Positions 8,722-18,967 of a DNA stretch of 64,000 nt are shown piece by piece. The notes beneath the pieces were generated by a model. It had not been told where the DNA came from. It was given only the letters and a program-made list of their open reading frames with translations, and did no database searches. The DNA comes from Bradyrhizobium sp. WSM1417. Lineage in GTDB: Bacteria; Pseudomonadota; Alphaproteobacteria; Rhizobiales; Xanthobacteraceae. The position numbers and the translations under genes were made by a program. The number at the start of each line of letters is the position of its first letter. The stretch's first letter is position 1. The stretch lies in the NCBI RefSeq assembly GCF_000515415.1, contig NZ_KI911783.1:4144392-4208391 (forward strand), read 5' to 3'.

Positions 8722-9033
8722 CTACGGTTGCGACGCCGCTCGCAGGCTGCCCTGTTCCGTCAGGAACAAGGCGGCCTGATCCGGCTCGCCGAGCATCGCG
8801 GCAGCGCATCCGATCAAGGTGAAGCCGCCGGCAAGATCCCACAGGGTGATATCGTTCGCATTGTCCGGACGTTGGATCAGGCGCGCTGCGATCACGGTCG
8901 AGGCCGCCTCGATAAAGAGCAGCACGCTGAACGCCGGCAGGACGAGCCCGGGTTCGAGCACGTGGAGCGCCAGCACTGCGGGAAGCGCGGTGAAAAGACT
9001 GAACAGCGTCACCATTGCGATGCCTTCCGCCAT
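8722..9033 (-). CDS. Small membrane protein of unknown function (103 aa)
   Basis: Three hydrophobic stretches are visible: residues about 5-30 (MVTLFSLFTALPAVLALHVL), 32-50 (LPAFSVLLFIEAASTVIA) and 66-82 (LAGGFTLIGCAAAML). The product therefore looks like a small integral membrane protein. No family is recognised. It is convergent with the RraA-family gene, and its 5' side faces the motA upstream region. Codon use is like neighbouring genes, which supports it being real. Confidence 0.6.
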   Translation of the reverse strand: MAEGIAMVTLFSLFTALPAVLALHVLEPGLVLPAFSVLLFIEAASTVIAARLIQRPDNANDITLWDLAGGFTLIGCAAAMLGEPDQAALFLTEQGSLRAASQP

Positions 9034-9351
9034 GAGGAGCCGGCCCGCTCCAGAATACCAACTGATCGGTCGCCCCCGATGTGGCGCAGGGCCGCAGCCG
9101 AAGGGATCGCGCGCGCACGGCCTTGCGTGATGGGTTGCTCGCGAAGCCGTATGGTTAGCAAAATGTTGAAATCCCTGTCGGCACTCGGCAAAAGCCGGCG
9201 CCTTTCAGCGCGCTGCGGCCGCCGGGTGCGTCGGCTCAACTTAACCTTTACGCGTCTTTAATCGCGGCTCACTAGGGTTTCCGATGCGGTTCGGGGTTGG
9301 GCCGCGCCATCGGCCAGGACGGCCGTTGTTGCGTTCGCGTTGGAGTCTCCC
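9034..9351. other. Intergenic region between a small membrane-protein gene and motA
   Basis: These 318 bp separate divergent genes and must hold both promoters. I see no convincing coding sequence, RNA gene or strong palindrome in it. The stretch nearest motA (about 9238-9262) is AT-richer than its surroundings. Confidence 0.5.
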
Positions 9352-10125
9352 ATGGATATCATGACGAGCATCGGGCTCGTGGCGGGCGTTGTCGTCATCG
9401 CGACGATGATGCTGCTGGGCGGCGATCTCCACATGTTCATTTCCGAGCATGCGATGATCATCATCTTCGGCGGCTCGACGGCTGCGACCATGATCCGCTT
9501 TCCGCTCTCGACACTGATCCACGGCCTGCCGCTCGGCGCCAAGTTTGCCTTCACGATGAGCCGTCTGTCGGCGCATGATCTGGTCGACGAGCTCGCTCGT
9601 ATTGCCGAGATCGCCCGCAAGCAGGGTCCGGTGGGGCTGGAAAAAGTCGAGACCGACGAGCCGTTCCTCGCCAAGGGCATCCGCTACGTCGCCGACGGCT
9701 ACGACCTCGATTTCATTCGCGACAATCTCGAGCGCGATCGCGACAATTTCCTGATGCATCTGGACGAAGGCAGCAAGATCTACCGCGCCATCGGCGACTG
9801 CGCCCCGGCCTTCGGCATGGTCGGCACGCTGATCGGCATGGTGCAGATGTTCGCCAACATGACCGACCCGTCAAAGCTCGGCCCGTTCATGGCGACCGCG
9901 CTGCTCGCGACGCTCTACGGCGCGCTGGTCGCCAACCTGTTCTGTATCCCGATCGCCGACAAGCTGCATGGCAAGCTCCTGGACGAAGAGACCAACCGCA
10001 CGCTGATCATCGACGGCATCCTGATGATCCGCGACTCCAAGAGCCCGACGCTGGTTCGCGAAATGCTGCTGGCCTATCTACCCGAGAAGCACCGCCACGC
10101 TGAAGGCGAGCCGGTTCCGGCCTGA
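9352..10125 (+). CDS. motA: Flagellar motor stator protein MotA (257 aa)
   Basis: MotA forms the proton-channel stator ring with MotB at the flagellar motor. The sequence has four hydrophobic segments (about residues 4-22, 30-48, 145-166 and 178-200). The conserved third and fourth helices read APAFGMVGTLIGMVQMF and ATALLATLYGALVANLF, as in MotA/PomA proteins. The cytoplasmic loop between helices 2 and 3 carries charged residues expected to contact FliG. ATG 9352 is preferred; a TTG four codons earlier is possible. motB follows 23 bp downstream. No other flagellar gene is in the window. Confidence 0.92.
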   Translation: MDIMTSIGLVAGVVVIATMMLLGGDLHMFISEHAMIIIFGGSTAATMIRFPLSTLIHGLPLGAKFAFTMSRLSAHDLVDELARIAEIARKQGPVGLEKVETDEPFLAKGIRYVADGYDLDFIRDNLERDRDNFLMHLDEGSKIYRAIGDCAPAFGMVGTLIGMVQMFANMTDPSKLGPFMATALLATLYGALVANLFCIPIADKLHGKLLDEETNRTLIIDGILMIRDSKSPTLVREMLLAYLPEKHRHAEGEPVPA

Positions 10126-10148
10126 GGCCGCGCGCCGGGATTTGAGAC

Positions 10149-10979
10149 ATGGCCAAGAAGAAGCGAGGCGATTCACACGGAGGCGGTCACGGCTGGTTCG
10201 TGACCTTCGCGGACTTGATGGGCCTGATGATGAGCTTCTTCGTGATGCTCGTCGCGTTTTCGACCCAGGATGCCAACAAGCTGAAGGTCGTCGCAGGCTC
10301 CATGCGCGACGCCTTTGGTGTCCAGACCGAAGCGCGCTATTCCGGCATCGTCGAGTCCGACGGTCTGCCGACCCGTCCACGGCTGAAGAACGTCGATCAC
10401 ATTCAGCCTGAGGACTCCTCCAACACGCCTACGCCGGACCAGGAGGATCGTGACCGCACGTCGGGCGCGAAGATCAAGGTCGACCGCAATTTTGCGCTGG
10501 CGGCGGCCTCGCTGCGCCAGGCGTTGCAGGACATGCCGGAACTGACCGAGATGTCCAAGCACATCATGTTCGAGGAGACCAAGCAGGGCCTCAACCTCGA
10601 GATCGTGGACCAGGACGGCCGCTCGATGTTCGCCGACGGCTCCAAAGTGCCCTATGACCGCACCCGGCGCCTGATCGAGAAGCTCGCTGTCCCGCTCAAG
10701 GCGACGCCGCTGCGCGTTTCCATCGCCGGCCACACCGCGGCTGGATTCGTGCCGACCCGCAGCGACTACGGCGCCTTCGACCTGTCGGCCGACCGCGCCA
10801 ACGCCGTGCGTCAGATCCTCGAACGCGAGGGCCTGCCGGGCGCCCATGTCTTTGCCGTCTCCGGCAAGGCGGACACCCAGCCGCTGTTTCCGGACGATCC
10901 CTCGCTCGCGGCCAACCGGCGGGTGACCATCACCCTGATGCGCGAAGATCCGCCGCTGCCGCCGAATCTGAAGCCGTAG
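10149..10979 (+). CDS. motB: Flagellar motor stator protein MotB, OmpA-like (276 aa)
   Basis: MotB anchors the stator to peptidoglycan and provides the channel aspartate. The N-terminal helix WFVTFADLMGLMMSFFVML contains the expected Asp (residue 22) at the start of the membrane segment. A plug/linker of about 120 residues follows, then an OmpA-like peptidoglycan-binding domain (about residues 150-270). That domain includes FDLSADRANAVRQIL and the C-terminal NRRVTITLM, whose paired Arg residues are typical. Basic residues at the start (MAKKKR) match inside orientation. It is co-transcribed with motA. Confidence 0.92.
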   Translation: MAKKKRGDSHGGGHGWFVTFADLMGLMMSFFVMLVAFSTQDANKLKVVAGSMRDAFGVQTEARYSGIVESDGLPTRPRLKNVDHIQPEDSSNTPTPDQEDRDRTSGAKIKVDRNFALAAASLRQALQDMPELTEMSKHIMFEETKQGLNLEIVDQDGRSMFADGSKVPYDRTRRLIEKLAVPLKATPLRVSIAGHTAAGFVPTRSDYGAFDLSADRANAVRQILEREGLPGAHVFAVSGKADTQPLFPDDPSLAANRRVTITLMREDPPLPPNLKP

Positions 10980-11252
10980 GACACACTCGAGCGAAGCGGA
11001 CCCTGTTTCGTGCGAAGAAAGTGCGACAAAACAAGGATATAGAGCCAACTCCGCTTCAATCGGGGATGGAAAGGCTCAGGGCTCTTGTGCCACCATCTTA
11101 CCTGAGGCATGTCGTCGCGTGGGCAACGACCGTTGCTGCGCCGTCACAGCATCTGCCCCGGCGCCTGCTATGGTGATGTGCCGATTGACAGGGGCGCCGG
11201 AACCGTCAAAAGGCGCCGGATCAATTCTCGGGCAAAAGCGTTCCAGTTTCAT

Positions 11253-13151
11253 ATGACGGCGAGCATCACATCGACCGAAGCTCCGGACGGACCGGTCAGC
11301 TCGGGTTTCTGGGGCCTGACGCTCGGGAGCATCGGCGTCGTTTTCGGCGACATCGGCACGTCGCCGCTCTACGCATTCCACGAGGCAGTCAGGGGCGCGG
11401 CCCACGGTCAGCCGGTCTCGCGGGTCATGGTGCTCGGCGTGCTCTCGCTGATCCTCTGGGCGCTGCTGATCGTCGTCACCGCCAAATACGTTCTGCTGCT
11501 GCTGCGCGCCGACAACAACGGGGAGGGCGGCACGCTTTCCCTCATGGCGCTCGGTCAGCGCGCGCTCGGGCGGCGGAGCTGGTTCCTGACGGCGCTTGGC
11601 GTGGTCGGCGCCTCCATGTTCATCGGCGATTCCATGATCACGCCGGCGATCTCGGTGCTGTCGGCGGTCGAGGGTCTGAAGCTCGCAACACCCGCCTTCG
11701 AGCACTATGTCGTTCCCCTGACCGTTCTCATCCTGGCGCTGCTGTTCGCGGTCCAGAGCAAGGGGACCGCGCTGGTCGCCTCGGCTTTCGGGCCGGTGAT
11801 GGTCGTCTGGTTCACCGTCCTTGCCGTGTTGGGCGCCGTTCACATCGCCGACGATCCGTCGGTGCTGGCAGCGATCAATCCCTATTACGCGCTGCAATTC
11901 CTGCTGTCGCACGGCACGATCGGCCTGGTGACGCTGGGCGCGGTGTTCCTCGCGGTAACCGGCGGTGAGGCGCTCTACGCAGATCTCGGCCATTTCGGCC
12001 GCAAGCCGATCCAGTCAGCCTGGATGTTCTTCGTGCTGCCTGCGCTCCTGATCAACTATTTCGGGCAAGGCGCACTGGTGCTGTCCGATCCCAGCGCGAT
12101 CGAACACTCCTTCTATCGCATGGTGCCCGAGCATTTCGTGCTGCCGCTGGTCGGACTTGCGACCGCGGCGACCGTGATCGCGAGCCAGGCGGTGATCACC
12201 GGGGCCTATTCGCTGGTCTATCAGGCTGTGCAGCTCGGCCTCCTGCCGCGCTTCGAGGTGCGCTTTACCTCGGAAACTCATGCCGGCCAGATTTATCTGC
12301 CGCGTGTAAACCGGCTGCTCCTGATCGGTGTGATGCTGTTGGTGCTGTTATTCCACACCCCCAGCAACCTGGCTTCGGCCTACGGCATTGCGGTCTCCAC
12401 CACCATGGTCGCCGACGGCATCATGGGCTTCATCGTGATCTGGAAATTGTGGAACTGGCGCGCCGCGACGGCCGCAGCCGTGATCCTGCCCTTCGTCGTG
12501 GTCGACATCAGCTTCTTCAGCGCGAATCTTCTGAAGCTGCTCGAAGGCGCCTGGGTGCCGCTGCTGTTCGGCGTGATCATGGCCGGGACAATCTGGACTT
12601 GGCGGCGAGGGTCCGGGATCCTGATCCAGAAAACGCGCCGCATCGAGGTGCCGCTGGACGATCTGATCCGGAGCCTGGAGAAGCGGCCGCCGCACATCGT
12701 CAAGGGCACCGCGGTGTTCCTGACCAGTGATCCCTCCTTCGTGCCGACCGCGCTGCTGCACAATCTCAAGCACAACAAAGTGCTGCACGAGCACAACGTG
12801 GTCCTGACCATCGAGACCGCGCATACGCCGCGGGTCGATCTGTCGGAGCGTTTCCGGATGGAGAAGATCAGCGACAAGTTCTTCAAGGTCCGCCTGCGCT
12901 TCGGCTACATGGAGCAGCCCAACGTGCCCAAGGCGCTCGCGATCGCGCGCAAGCAGGGCTGGCAGTTCGACATCATGTCGACCTCGTTCTTCGTGTCGCG
13001 GCGCTCGCTGAAGGCGTCGGCGCAGTCGGGCATGCCGCTTTGGCAGGACCATTTGTTCATAGCGCTGAGCCGGTCCGCCAACGACGCCACCGACTATTTC
13101 CAGATTCCCACCGGGCGGGTGGTTGAAGTCGGAACTCAGGTCACCATCTAA
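11253..13151 (+). CDS. kup: KUP-family potassium uptake transporter, copy 1 (632 aa)
   Basis: Kup proteins are proton-coupled potassium importers of the inner membrane. The protein opens with the family signature [18 protein letters not shown]. About twelve hydrophobic segments run to residue 450, and the C-terminal cytoplasmic domain of about 170 residues ends [19 protein letters not shown]. It lies 141 bp before a second, very similar kup gene in the same orientation. ATG 11253 starts just before the first conserved segment; open reading frame upstream of it looks non-coding. Low-pH or low-K+ specialisation of each copy is possible but not visible in sequence. Confidence 0.93.
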   Translation: MTASITSTEAPDGPVSSGFWGLTLGSIGVVFGDIGTSPLYAFHEAVRGAAHGQPVSRVMVLGVLSLILWALLIVVTAKYVLLLLRADNNGEGGTLSLMALGQRALGRRSWFLTALGVVGASMFIGDSMITPAISVLSAVEGLKLATPAFEHYVVPLTVLILALLFAVQSKGTALVASAFGPVMVVWFTVLAVLGAVHIADDPSVLAAINPYYALQFLLSHGTIGLVTLGAVFLAVTGGEALYADLGHFGRKPIQSAWMFFVLPALLINYFGQGALVLSDPSAIEHSFYRMVPEHFVLPLVGLATAATVIASQAVITGAYSLVYQAVQLGLLPRFEVRFTSETHAGQIYLPRVNRLLLIGVMLLVLLFHTPSNLASAYGIAVSTTMVADGIMGFIVIWKLWNWRAATAAAVILPFVVVDISFFSANLLKLLEGAWVPLLFGVIMAGTIWTWRRGSGILIQKTRRIEVPLDDLIRSLEKRPPHIVKGTAVFLTSDPSFVPTALLHNLKHNKVLHEHNVVLTIETAHTPRVDLSERFRMEKISDKFFKVRLRFGYMEQPNVPKALAIARKQGWQFDIMSTSFFVSRRSLKASAQSGMPLWQDHLFIALSRSANDATDYFQIPTGRVVEVGTQVTI

Positions 13152-13292
13152 GCAGCGACTGGCGGAGCCATGCAAAATTGCATGCCAAAGCCCCGAAATC
13201 GGGCTAGGCTATGCCAGTAGCGCAGGCCTATAAGCCGCGCGCCCTTCTGCCGTTGTGCAGTGAAGCATTTTTAGAGGCCATCAGGCTCTCCC

Positions 13293-15221
13293 ATGACAAG
13301 TGATGTAGCGATTTCCGCCCCGGAAACGGCGGCGGCCAATGGGCATGGCGATGCCCACACCACCGCCGGCTTCGGTGCGCTGACACTCGGCAGCATCGGC
13401 GTCGTCTACGGCGATATCGGCACCAGCCCGCTCTACGCGTTCCGCGAGGCGGTCATGGCGGCTTCTGGCGCGGAGGGGCTGCCGACGCCGGCGGCCGTGC
13501 TCGGCGTGCTCTCCCTGATCCTGTGGGCGCTCATCATCGTGGTGACGCTCAAATACGTCGTGATCCTGCTCCGTGCCGACAACAATGGCGAGGGCGGCAC
13601 GCTGGCGCTGATGGCGCTGGCCCAGCGCGCAGTCGGCACCCGTGGAACAACCATCGTCCTGCTCGGCATCATTTCCGGCGCCCTATTCTACGGTGACGCC
13701 GTGATCACGCCGGCGCTCTCGGTGCTGTCGGCGATTGAAGGCATGAAGGACGTCACCCTGCACTTCGAGCCCTACATCGTACCGCTGACCGTGATCATCC
13801 TGGTCGGTCTGTTTGCCGTGCAGTCCCGTGGCACCGCTCGCGTCGCCGCCTTCTTCGGGCCGATCATGTGCGTCTGGTTCGCTGTGATCGCGATCGCGGC
13901 GATCCACCCGATCATCGAGCAGCCGCAGGTGCTGTTCGCGCTGAACCCGCTCTACGCCGTGTCCTTCATGATCCACCACGGCATCATCGGCTTCGTGACG
14001 CTCGGCGCGGTGTTCCTGGCGGTCACCGGTGCCGAGGCGCTCTATGCCGACCTCGGCCATTTCGGCAAGCGGCCGATCCAGACCGCCTGGCTGTTCATCG
14101 TGGTGCCGTCGCTGGCATTGAACTATCTGGGGCAGGGCGCCCTCGTGCTCGGCGATCCCGGCGCGATCGTCAGCCCGTTCTTCCAGCTCTTCCCGCAAGG
14201 TTTTTTCCGCGGCTGCATGGTCGTGCTGGCGACCGCCGCAACGGTCATCGCGAGCCAGGCGGTCATCACCGGTGCCTATTCGCTGACGCGTCAGGCGATC
14301 CAGCTCGGTCTGTTGCCGCGCTTTGAAATTCGCCATACGTCTGAAGCCCATTCGGGCCAGATCTTCATCCCGCGCATCAACCAGCTCCTGCTGGTCGCGG
14401 TGGTCCTGCTGGTGCTCTTGTTCCGCTCCTCCAGCGCGCTGGCCTCGGCCTACGGCATCTCCGTCACCGGGACCATGGTCGTCACGGCAATGATGGGCTT
14501 CGTGGTGATCTGGAAGGTCTGGCGGTGGTCGCCGTTCACGGCTGCCGCCCTGATCGCGCCGTTCCTGTTCCTCGACCTCACCTTCCTGGCCGCCAATCTG
14601 CTCAAGGTGTTCGAGGGCGGCTGGGTGCCACTGGCACTCGGCGCGCTCATGATCATCCTGATGTACACGTGGCGGCGCGGCAGCCGGCTGCTGTTCGAGA
14701 AGTCGCGCAAGCTCGAATTCCCGCTCGCCGACCTCGTCGCGATGTTGGAGAAGCGGCCGCCGCAGCGCGTGCCCGGCACGGCCGTGTTCCTGACCAGCGA
14801 TCCCCTCAGCGCGCCAACCGCGCTGATGCATAGTCTGAAGCACTACAAGGTGCTGCACGAGAAGAACGTCATCCTCACCATCGAGACCGCACAGACCCCG
14901 CGTATCGATCCGGCCGAGCGGGTGAAGCTGGAGCAGATCTCGCCGACCTTCTCCAAGGTGACGCTGAAGTTCGGCTTCATGGAATCGCCCAACGTGCCGA
15001 AGGCGCTGGCGATCGCCCGCAAGCTCGGCTGGCAGTTCGACATCATGTCGACCTCGTTCTTCCTGTCGCGGAGGGCGCTCAAACCAGCCGCCCATTCCGG
15101 CATGCCGCGCTGGCAGGACCGGCTGTTCATCTCGCTCAGCCGTTCCGCCAACGATGCCACCGACTATTTCCAGATCCCCTCTGGCCGGGTCGTCGAGGTC
15201 GGCACCCAGGTCACCATCTGA
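13293..15221 (+). CDS. kup: KUP-family potassium uptake transporter, copy 2 (642 aa)
   Basis: This is a tandem paralogue of the preceding kup. The signature is [22 protein letters not shown], and the last 20 residues are almost identical to copy 1 ([19 protein letters not shown]). The N-terminus has a longer polar, Ala/Thr/His-rich extension. Conserved [19 protein letters not shown] and [12 protein letters not shown] segments match copy 1 closely, so duplication within the lineage is likely. The 141-bp gap contains two small hairpins (around 13170 and 13190), so the two copies may have separate promoters. Confidence 0.93.
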   Translation: MTSDVAISAPETAAANGHGDAHTTAGFGALTLGSIGVVYGDIGTSPLYAFREAVMAASGAEGLPTPAAVLGVLSLILWALIIVVTLKYVVILLRADNNGEGGTLALMALAQRAVGTRGTTIVLLGIISGALFYGDAVITPALSVLSAIEGMKDVTLHFEPYIVPLTVIILVGLFAVQSRGTARVAAFFGPIMCVWFAVIAIAAIHPIIEQPQVLFALNPLYAVSFMIHHGIIGFVTLGAVFLAVTGAEALYADLGHFGKRPIQTAWLFIVVPSLALNYLGQGALVLGDPGAIVSPFFQLFPQGFFRGCMVVLATAATVIASQAVITGAYSLTRQAIQLGLLPRFEIRHTSEAHSGQIFIPRINQLLLVAVVLLVLLFRSSSALASAYGISVTGTMVVTAMMGFVVIWKVWRWSPFTAAALIAPFLFLDLTFLAANLLKVFEGGWVPLALGALMIILMYTWRRGSRLLFEKSRKLEFPLADLVAMLEKRPPQRVPGTAVFLTSDPLSAPTALMHSLKHYKVLHEKNVILTIETAQTPRIDPAERVKLEQISPTFSKVTLKFGFMESPNVPKALAIARKLGWQFDIMSTSFFLSRRALKPAAHSGMPRWQDRLFISLSRSANDATDYFQIPSGRVVEVGTQVTI

Positions 15222-15392
15222 AGTGAGGATATGATCCTCCTTTTGCAGGTCGCGCTTCAAGTCGCTGCGATTTAGCTTTAACTTGCGCAAGGCAGCTCAA
15301 GCCTTTGTAGCGCTTGATTTTCGTCGGCCGAGAGGCGAGGTTGCCGCCCGCCGGGATCGCCCCGGCAGCGGCCCGCGACGTTGGAGGATGAT

Positions 15393-15719
15393 GTGGCAAA
15401 TCAAGTACAGGATCTGACCCCGGACGAGGTCTCCAAGGGTGTCGCGGAAGGGCGCTATCTCCTCGTCGACGTGCGCGAGCCGAACGAGGTCGAGGCCGAG
15501 GCCTATCCCTACGGCGTGGTCGTGCCGCTCTCGACCTTCGATCCCAAAGCGATCCCCGATCCCGCCGGCAAGGAGGTCGTGTTCGCCTGCCGCTCGGGCA
15601 AGCGTTCGGTGACGGCCTCGCTGGCGGCGCAGGCCGCGGGCCTGCCTTACGACAAGCATCTGGCCGGCGGCATGCTGGGCTGGAAGGCGGCGGGTCTTCC
15701 CAGCAAGGTCGGCGGCTGA
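15393..15719 (+). CDS. Single-domain rhodanese-like sulfurtransferase (108 aa)
   Basis: A cytoplasmic rhodanese domain. LLVDVREPNEVEAEA is the conserved CH2A region, and the active-site loop reads CRSGKRS with the persulfide-forming cysteine at residue 66. The GGMLGWKAAGLP end is typical. GTG at 15393 is chosen because a clear ribosome binding site (GGAGGA) sits 5-10 bp upstream. The physiological sulfur acceptor is unknown. It ends 8 bp before the aminotransferase gene and is probably co-transcribed with it. Confidence 0.85.
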   Translation: MANQVQDLTPDEVSKGVAEGRYLLVDVREPNEVEAEAYPYGVVVPLSTFDPKAIPDPAGKEVVFACRSGKRSVTASLAAQAAGLPYDKHLAGGMLGWKAAGLPSKVGG

Positions 15720-15727
15720 CCCCGCCG

Positions 15728-16906
15728 ATGTCCAAGAGCTCGTCCCTCAACAAGGTCTTCGCGGACCTTCCCGTCACCATCTTCGAGGCGATGTCGCAGG
15801 CCGCGCGCGACAATGCCGCCATCAATCTCGGCCAGGGCTTTCCCGATGATCCCGGGCCCGAGGACATCCGCCGCGCCGCGGCCGAGGCCTCACTGAACGG
15901 CTACAACCAGTACCCGTCGATGATGGGTCTGCCGGAACTGCGCCAGGCGATCGCGACCCATTACGGCCACTGGCACGGCCTCGAGCTCGATCCGATGAGC
16001 GAGGTGATGGTGACCTCCGGCGGCACCGAGGCCCTGACCTCGGCCATCCTCGCCGTCGTCCAGCCGGGTGACGAGGTGGTGTGCTTCCAGCCGGTGTACG
16101 ATTCCTACCTGCCGATCATCCGCCAGGCCGGCGGCATTCCGCGCCTGGTCCGGCTCGAGCCGCCGCATTGGCGGCTGAATCAGGACATGCTGAAAAGCGT
16201 CTTCAATTCAAAGACCAAGGCGGTGCTCTTCAACAATCCCCTGAATCCGTCCGCGGTGGTGTTTCCGCGCGAGGACCTCGAGCTTTTGGCGCGCTACTGC
16301 CAGGAGTTCGACGTCATCGCGATCTGCGACGAGGTCTGGGAGCACGTCACCTTCGACGAGCACAAGCACATTCCGCTGATCACCATCCCCGGCATGCGCG
16401 ACCGCACCATCAAGGTCGGCTCGGCCGGCAAGATATTCTCGTTGACGGGCTGGAAGATCGGCTTCGTCTGCGCCGCGCCGCCGCTGCTGCGCGTTGCCGC
16501 CAAGGTGCACCAGTTCCTGACCTTCACCACCGCGCCGAACCTCCAGGCGGCCGTCGCCTACGGGCTCGGTAAGCCGGACGAGTATTTCCTGTCGATGCGC
16601 AAGGACCTGGCGCGGAGCAGGGACCGCCTCGCCAAGGGACTGGAGAGCCTCGGCTTCCCGGTGCTGAAGTCGCAGGGTACCTACTTCCTGACCGTCGACC
16701 TGTCCCCGCTCGGGCTGAACGAGAGCGACACCGAGTTCTGCTGGCGGATTGTGAAGGACTACAAGGTCGCGGCAATCCCGGTGTCGGCCTTCTACGAGCA
16801 GGACCCTGTGACCTCGGTGGTGCGCTTCTGTTTTGCCAAGAAGGACGAGACGCTCGACACCGCGCTGGAGCGGCTGTCCGACGCGGTGCGCGGGCGCAAG
16901 AGGTAG
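15728..16906 (+). CDS. PLP-dependent class I/II aminotransferase (392 aa)
   Basis: A fold-type I aminotransferase of the YbdL/kynurenine-aminotransferase-like group that transfers amino groups from methionine, aromatic or related amino acids to 2-oxoacids. Visible are INLGQGFPDDPGP near the N-terminus, the cofactor phosphate loop VTSGGTEALTSA, NNPLNPSA, the CDEVWEHVTF aspartate region and the PLP-lysine motif SAGKIFSLTGWKIGF. Length is normal. Exact substrate is not determinable. It starts 8 bp after the rhodanese stop and ends 3 bp before the binding-protein gene. Confidence 0.88.
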   Translation: MSKSSSLNKVFADLPVTIFEAMSQAARDNAAINLGQGFPDDPGPEDIRRAAAEASLNGYNQYPSMMGLPELRQAIATHYGHWHGLELDPMSEVMVTSGGTEALTSAILAVVQPGDEVVCFQPVYDSYLPIIRQAGGIPRLVRLEPPHWRLNQDMLKSVFNSKTKAVLFNNPLNPSAVVFPREDLELLARYCQEFDVIAICDEVWEHVTFDEHKHIPLITIPGMRDRTIKVGSAGKIFSLTGWKIGFVCAAPPLLRVAAKVHQFLTFTTAPNLQAAVAYGLGKPDEYFLSMRKDLARSRDRLAKGLESLGFPVLKSQGTYFLTVDLSPLGLNESDTEFCWRIVKDYKVAAIPVSAFYEQDPVTSVVRFCFAKKDETLDTALERLSDAVRGRKR

Positions 16907-16909
16907 GGG

Positions 16910-18016
16910 ATGACGAACGTCGGCCGCTTTGGTTTTGGCCTCGCGATCGCCGCCGCGCTGACGTTGCTCTCCGCCCCCGCAGGGGCCGAGGAGCGGGTCG
17001 TCAATTTCTACAACTGGTCAAACTACGTGGCGCCCGACGTCCTCGAGGCCTTCACCAAGGAGACCGGCATCAAGGTGGTCTACGACACCTTTGACGCCAA
17101 CGAGACGCTGGAGACGCGCCTGATGGCCGGCAAGTCCGGCTATGACGTCGTGGTGCCCACCGCCTATTTCCTCCAGCGCCAGATCAAGGCCAACATCTTC
17201 CAGAAGCTCGACAAGTCGAAGCTGCCGAACCTGGCCAATGCCTGGTCAGTGGTGACCGAACGTCTCGCGATCTACGACCCCGGCAATGTCTACGCCGCCA
17301 ATTACATGTGGGGCACGACGGGCATCGGCTACAACGTCGCCAAGCTGAAGCAGATTCTCGGAGCGGATGCGAAGATCGATAGCTGGGACATTGTGTTCAA
17401 GCCGGAGAACCTTGCCAAGTTCAAGGATTGCGGCGTCCACATGCTGGATTCCGCCGACGACATCTTTCCGGCGGCGTTGAACTATCTCGGGCTCGATCCG
17501 AACTCGACCAAGCAGGCCGACCTCGAGAAGGCCGCCGACGTCGTCGCCAAGGTGCGGCCCTCCGTGCGCAAGTTTCATTCGTCCGAATATCTAAGCGCGC
17601 TCGCGACCGGCGAGATCTGCTTCGTGGTCGGCTGGTCCGGCGACATCATGCAGGCCCGCGCCCGCGCTGCCGAAGTCAAGAGTGGCATCGAGATCGGCTA
17701 CGCCATCCCGAAGGAGGGCGCGCAGATGTTCTTCGACAATCTCGCGATCCCGGCGGATGCGAGGAACGTCAAGGAAGCCTACGAGCTGATCAACTATCTC
17801 TACCGTCCGGACGTGGCCGCCAAGAATACGGATTTTCTGTCCTACGCCAACGGCAACCTCGCCAGCCAGAAGCTGGTCGATCCGAAAATTTTGAACGACA
17901 AGAACATCTATCCGGACGAGGCCACGCTCGCAAAGCTGTTCGTCATCACGGCGCGCGAGCCGGCGACGCAGCGGGTCATCAACCGGCTGTGGACGAAGGT
18001 GAAGACGGGACGGTAA
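16910..18016 (+). CDS. Spermidine/putrescine-type periplasmic binding protein (368 aa)
   Basis: A PotD/PotF-like extracellular solute-binding protein. It has a Sec signal peptide (about residues 1-26, cleavage after PAGAEE or nearby), then VVNFYNWSNYVAPDVLEAF, the classic polyamine-binding-protein opening. Further family segments are MWGTTGIGYNVAKL and WSGDIMQARARA. The ligand is probably a polyamine such as putrescine. No permease or ATPase is nearby, so it must serve a transporter encoded elsewhere. It starts 3 bp after the aminotransferase stop, suggesting a link between polyamine or amino-acid uptake and transamination. Confidence 0.88.
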   Translation: MTNVGRFGFGLAIAAALTLLSAPAGAEERVVNFYNWSNYVAPDVLEAFTKETGIKVVYDTFDANETLETRLMAGKSGYDVVVPTAYFLQRQIKANIFQKLDKSKLPNLANAWSVVTERLAIYDPGNVYAANYMWGTTGIGYNVAKLKQILGADAKIDSWDIVFKPENLAKFKDCGVHMLDSADDIFPAALNYLGLDPNSTKQADLEKAADVVAKVRPSVRKFHSSEYLSALATGEICFVVGWSGDIMQARARAAEVKSGIEIGYAIPKEGAQMFFDNLAIPADARNVKEAYELINYLYRPDVAAKNTDFLSYANGNLASQKLVDPKILNDKNIYPDEATLAKLFVITAREPATQRVINRLWTKVKTGR

Positions 18017-18026
18017 GGCCTGTCCG

Positions 18027-18959
18027 CTACCGCCACCTGCGGTGCAGCCACAGCCACTGCTCGGGATGCTCGCGGACCCAGCCTTCCACCACGCTGGTGA
18101 TCGCCTGCGTGGTGCCCTGGACGTCGATCTTGCCGTCGGCGTCGCGCACCGGCTGGACCTCTTCGGTGATCTCGGCGGTGAAGCGGCCGCCGGGCAGGCG
18201 GATGACGCGCACGCCGTGGATGGGGCATTCGACCTGGCGCAATAGGCGCGCCAGCATCGGATTGGCGCGGGTCTTGCGGCCGAAGAAGGTGACCTCGACG
18301 CCGCCGGTCAGATACTGGTCGATCAGCATCGCGACGTGCTTGCCGTCCTTGAGTGCCTGCGCGAGCCGCAGCGGCGCGTCGCGCCCCGCGGGGATCAGCG
18401 TGCCCATGTTGACCTGGCGCATCTCCTGGATGATGCGGTCGGCGGAGGCGATATTCGGGCGACGGTAGAGGATCGCCGCATCGAGCCCGTGTGCGACGGC
18501 GGCGAGCGCCGGCAATTCCCAATTGGCCAGATGCGCCGCGAAGATCAGCGCCGGCTTGCCGTCGTCGCGGATGCGGTCGAACAGCTCGATGCTGCGGCTG
18601 GGCAGGTCGATCCGACTGGTTTCCGGATGATCGCGGTCGTAATCCCACACGTGATCCATATGGGCGAATTCGGCGCCGACGCGACCGAGATTGTCCCAGA
18701 CGCCCATCAGGATGGATTCGATTTCCTCGGGCGACTTGTCCGGAAAGGCGGCGGTGAGGTTGGCGCGGCCGATGCGGTGCTCGCGAAGGCGGGGCCCGAT
18801 CAGCCGGGTGACGCGTGCGAAAAAGTCCGAGGTCTTGGCCGGATCGAAATAACGCGTGGTGCGCAACATGCCGACAGTGGCGGCGCCGATCAGGCCTCCA
18901 CCGATCGACTTGGCCGTCTCCCGCGCGCGGGCCTTCGTCCTCGAAGGAAGCAGCGCCAT
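18027..18959 (-). CDS. lpxXL: Lipid A very-long-chain acyltransferase, HtrB/LpxL family (310 aa)
   Basis: A membrane-bound lipid A late acyltransferase. The catalytic H-x4-E motif is HLANWE (His143, Glu148), and an N-terminal hydrophobic stretch (SIGGGLIGAATVGML) anchors it. In rhizobia the enzyme next to acpXL transfers a 27-hydroxyoctacosanoate-type chain from AcpXL to lipid A, and its position as last gene of this cluster supports that role. It is separated by only 8 bp from fabF1. The generic name lauroyl acyltransferase would also be given by similarity alone. Confidence 0.9.
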   Translation of the reverse strand: MALLPSRTKARARETAKSIGGGLIGAATVGMLRTTRYFDPAKTSDFFARVTRLIGPRLREHRIGRANLTAAFPDKSPEEIESILMGVWDNLGRVGAEFAHMDHVWDYDRDHPETSRIDLPSRSIELFDRIRDDGKPALIFAAHLANWELPALAAVAHGLDAAILYRRPNIASADRIIQEMRQVNMGTLIPAGRDAPLRLAQALKDGKHVAMLIDQYLTGGVEVTFFGRKTRANPMLARLLRQVECPIHGVRVIRLPGGRFTAEITEEVQPVRDADGKIDVQGTTQAITSVVEGWVREHPEQWLWLHRRWR

Positions 18960-18967
18960 GCGTCCGG

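Noticed and set aside
13165..13210. Two small hairpins in the kup1-kup2 gap as a terminator
   Set aside because: Neither is followed by a T-run; I mention them only as weak structure.
13683..15290. Long open frame (535 codons) on the minus strand
   Set aside because: It is the antisense shadow of kup copy 2; high GC content gives long open frames opposite real genes, and its composition (His/Arg/Gln-rich) is not protein-like.
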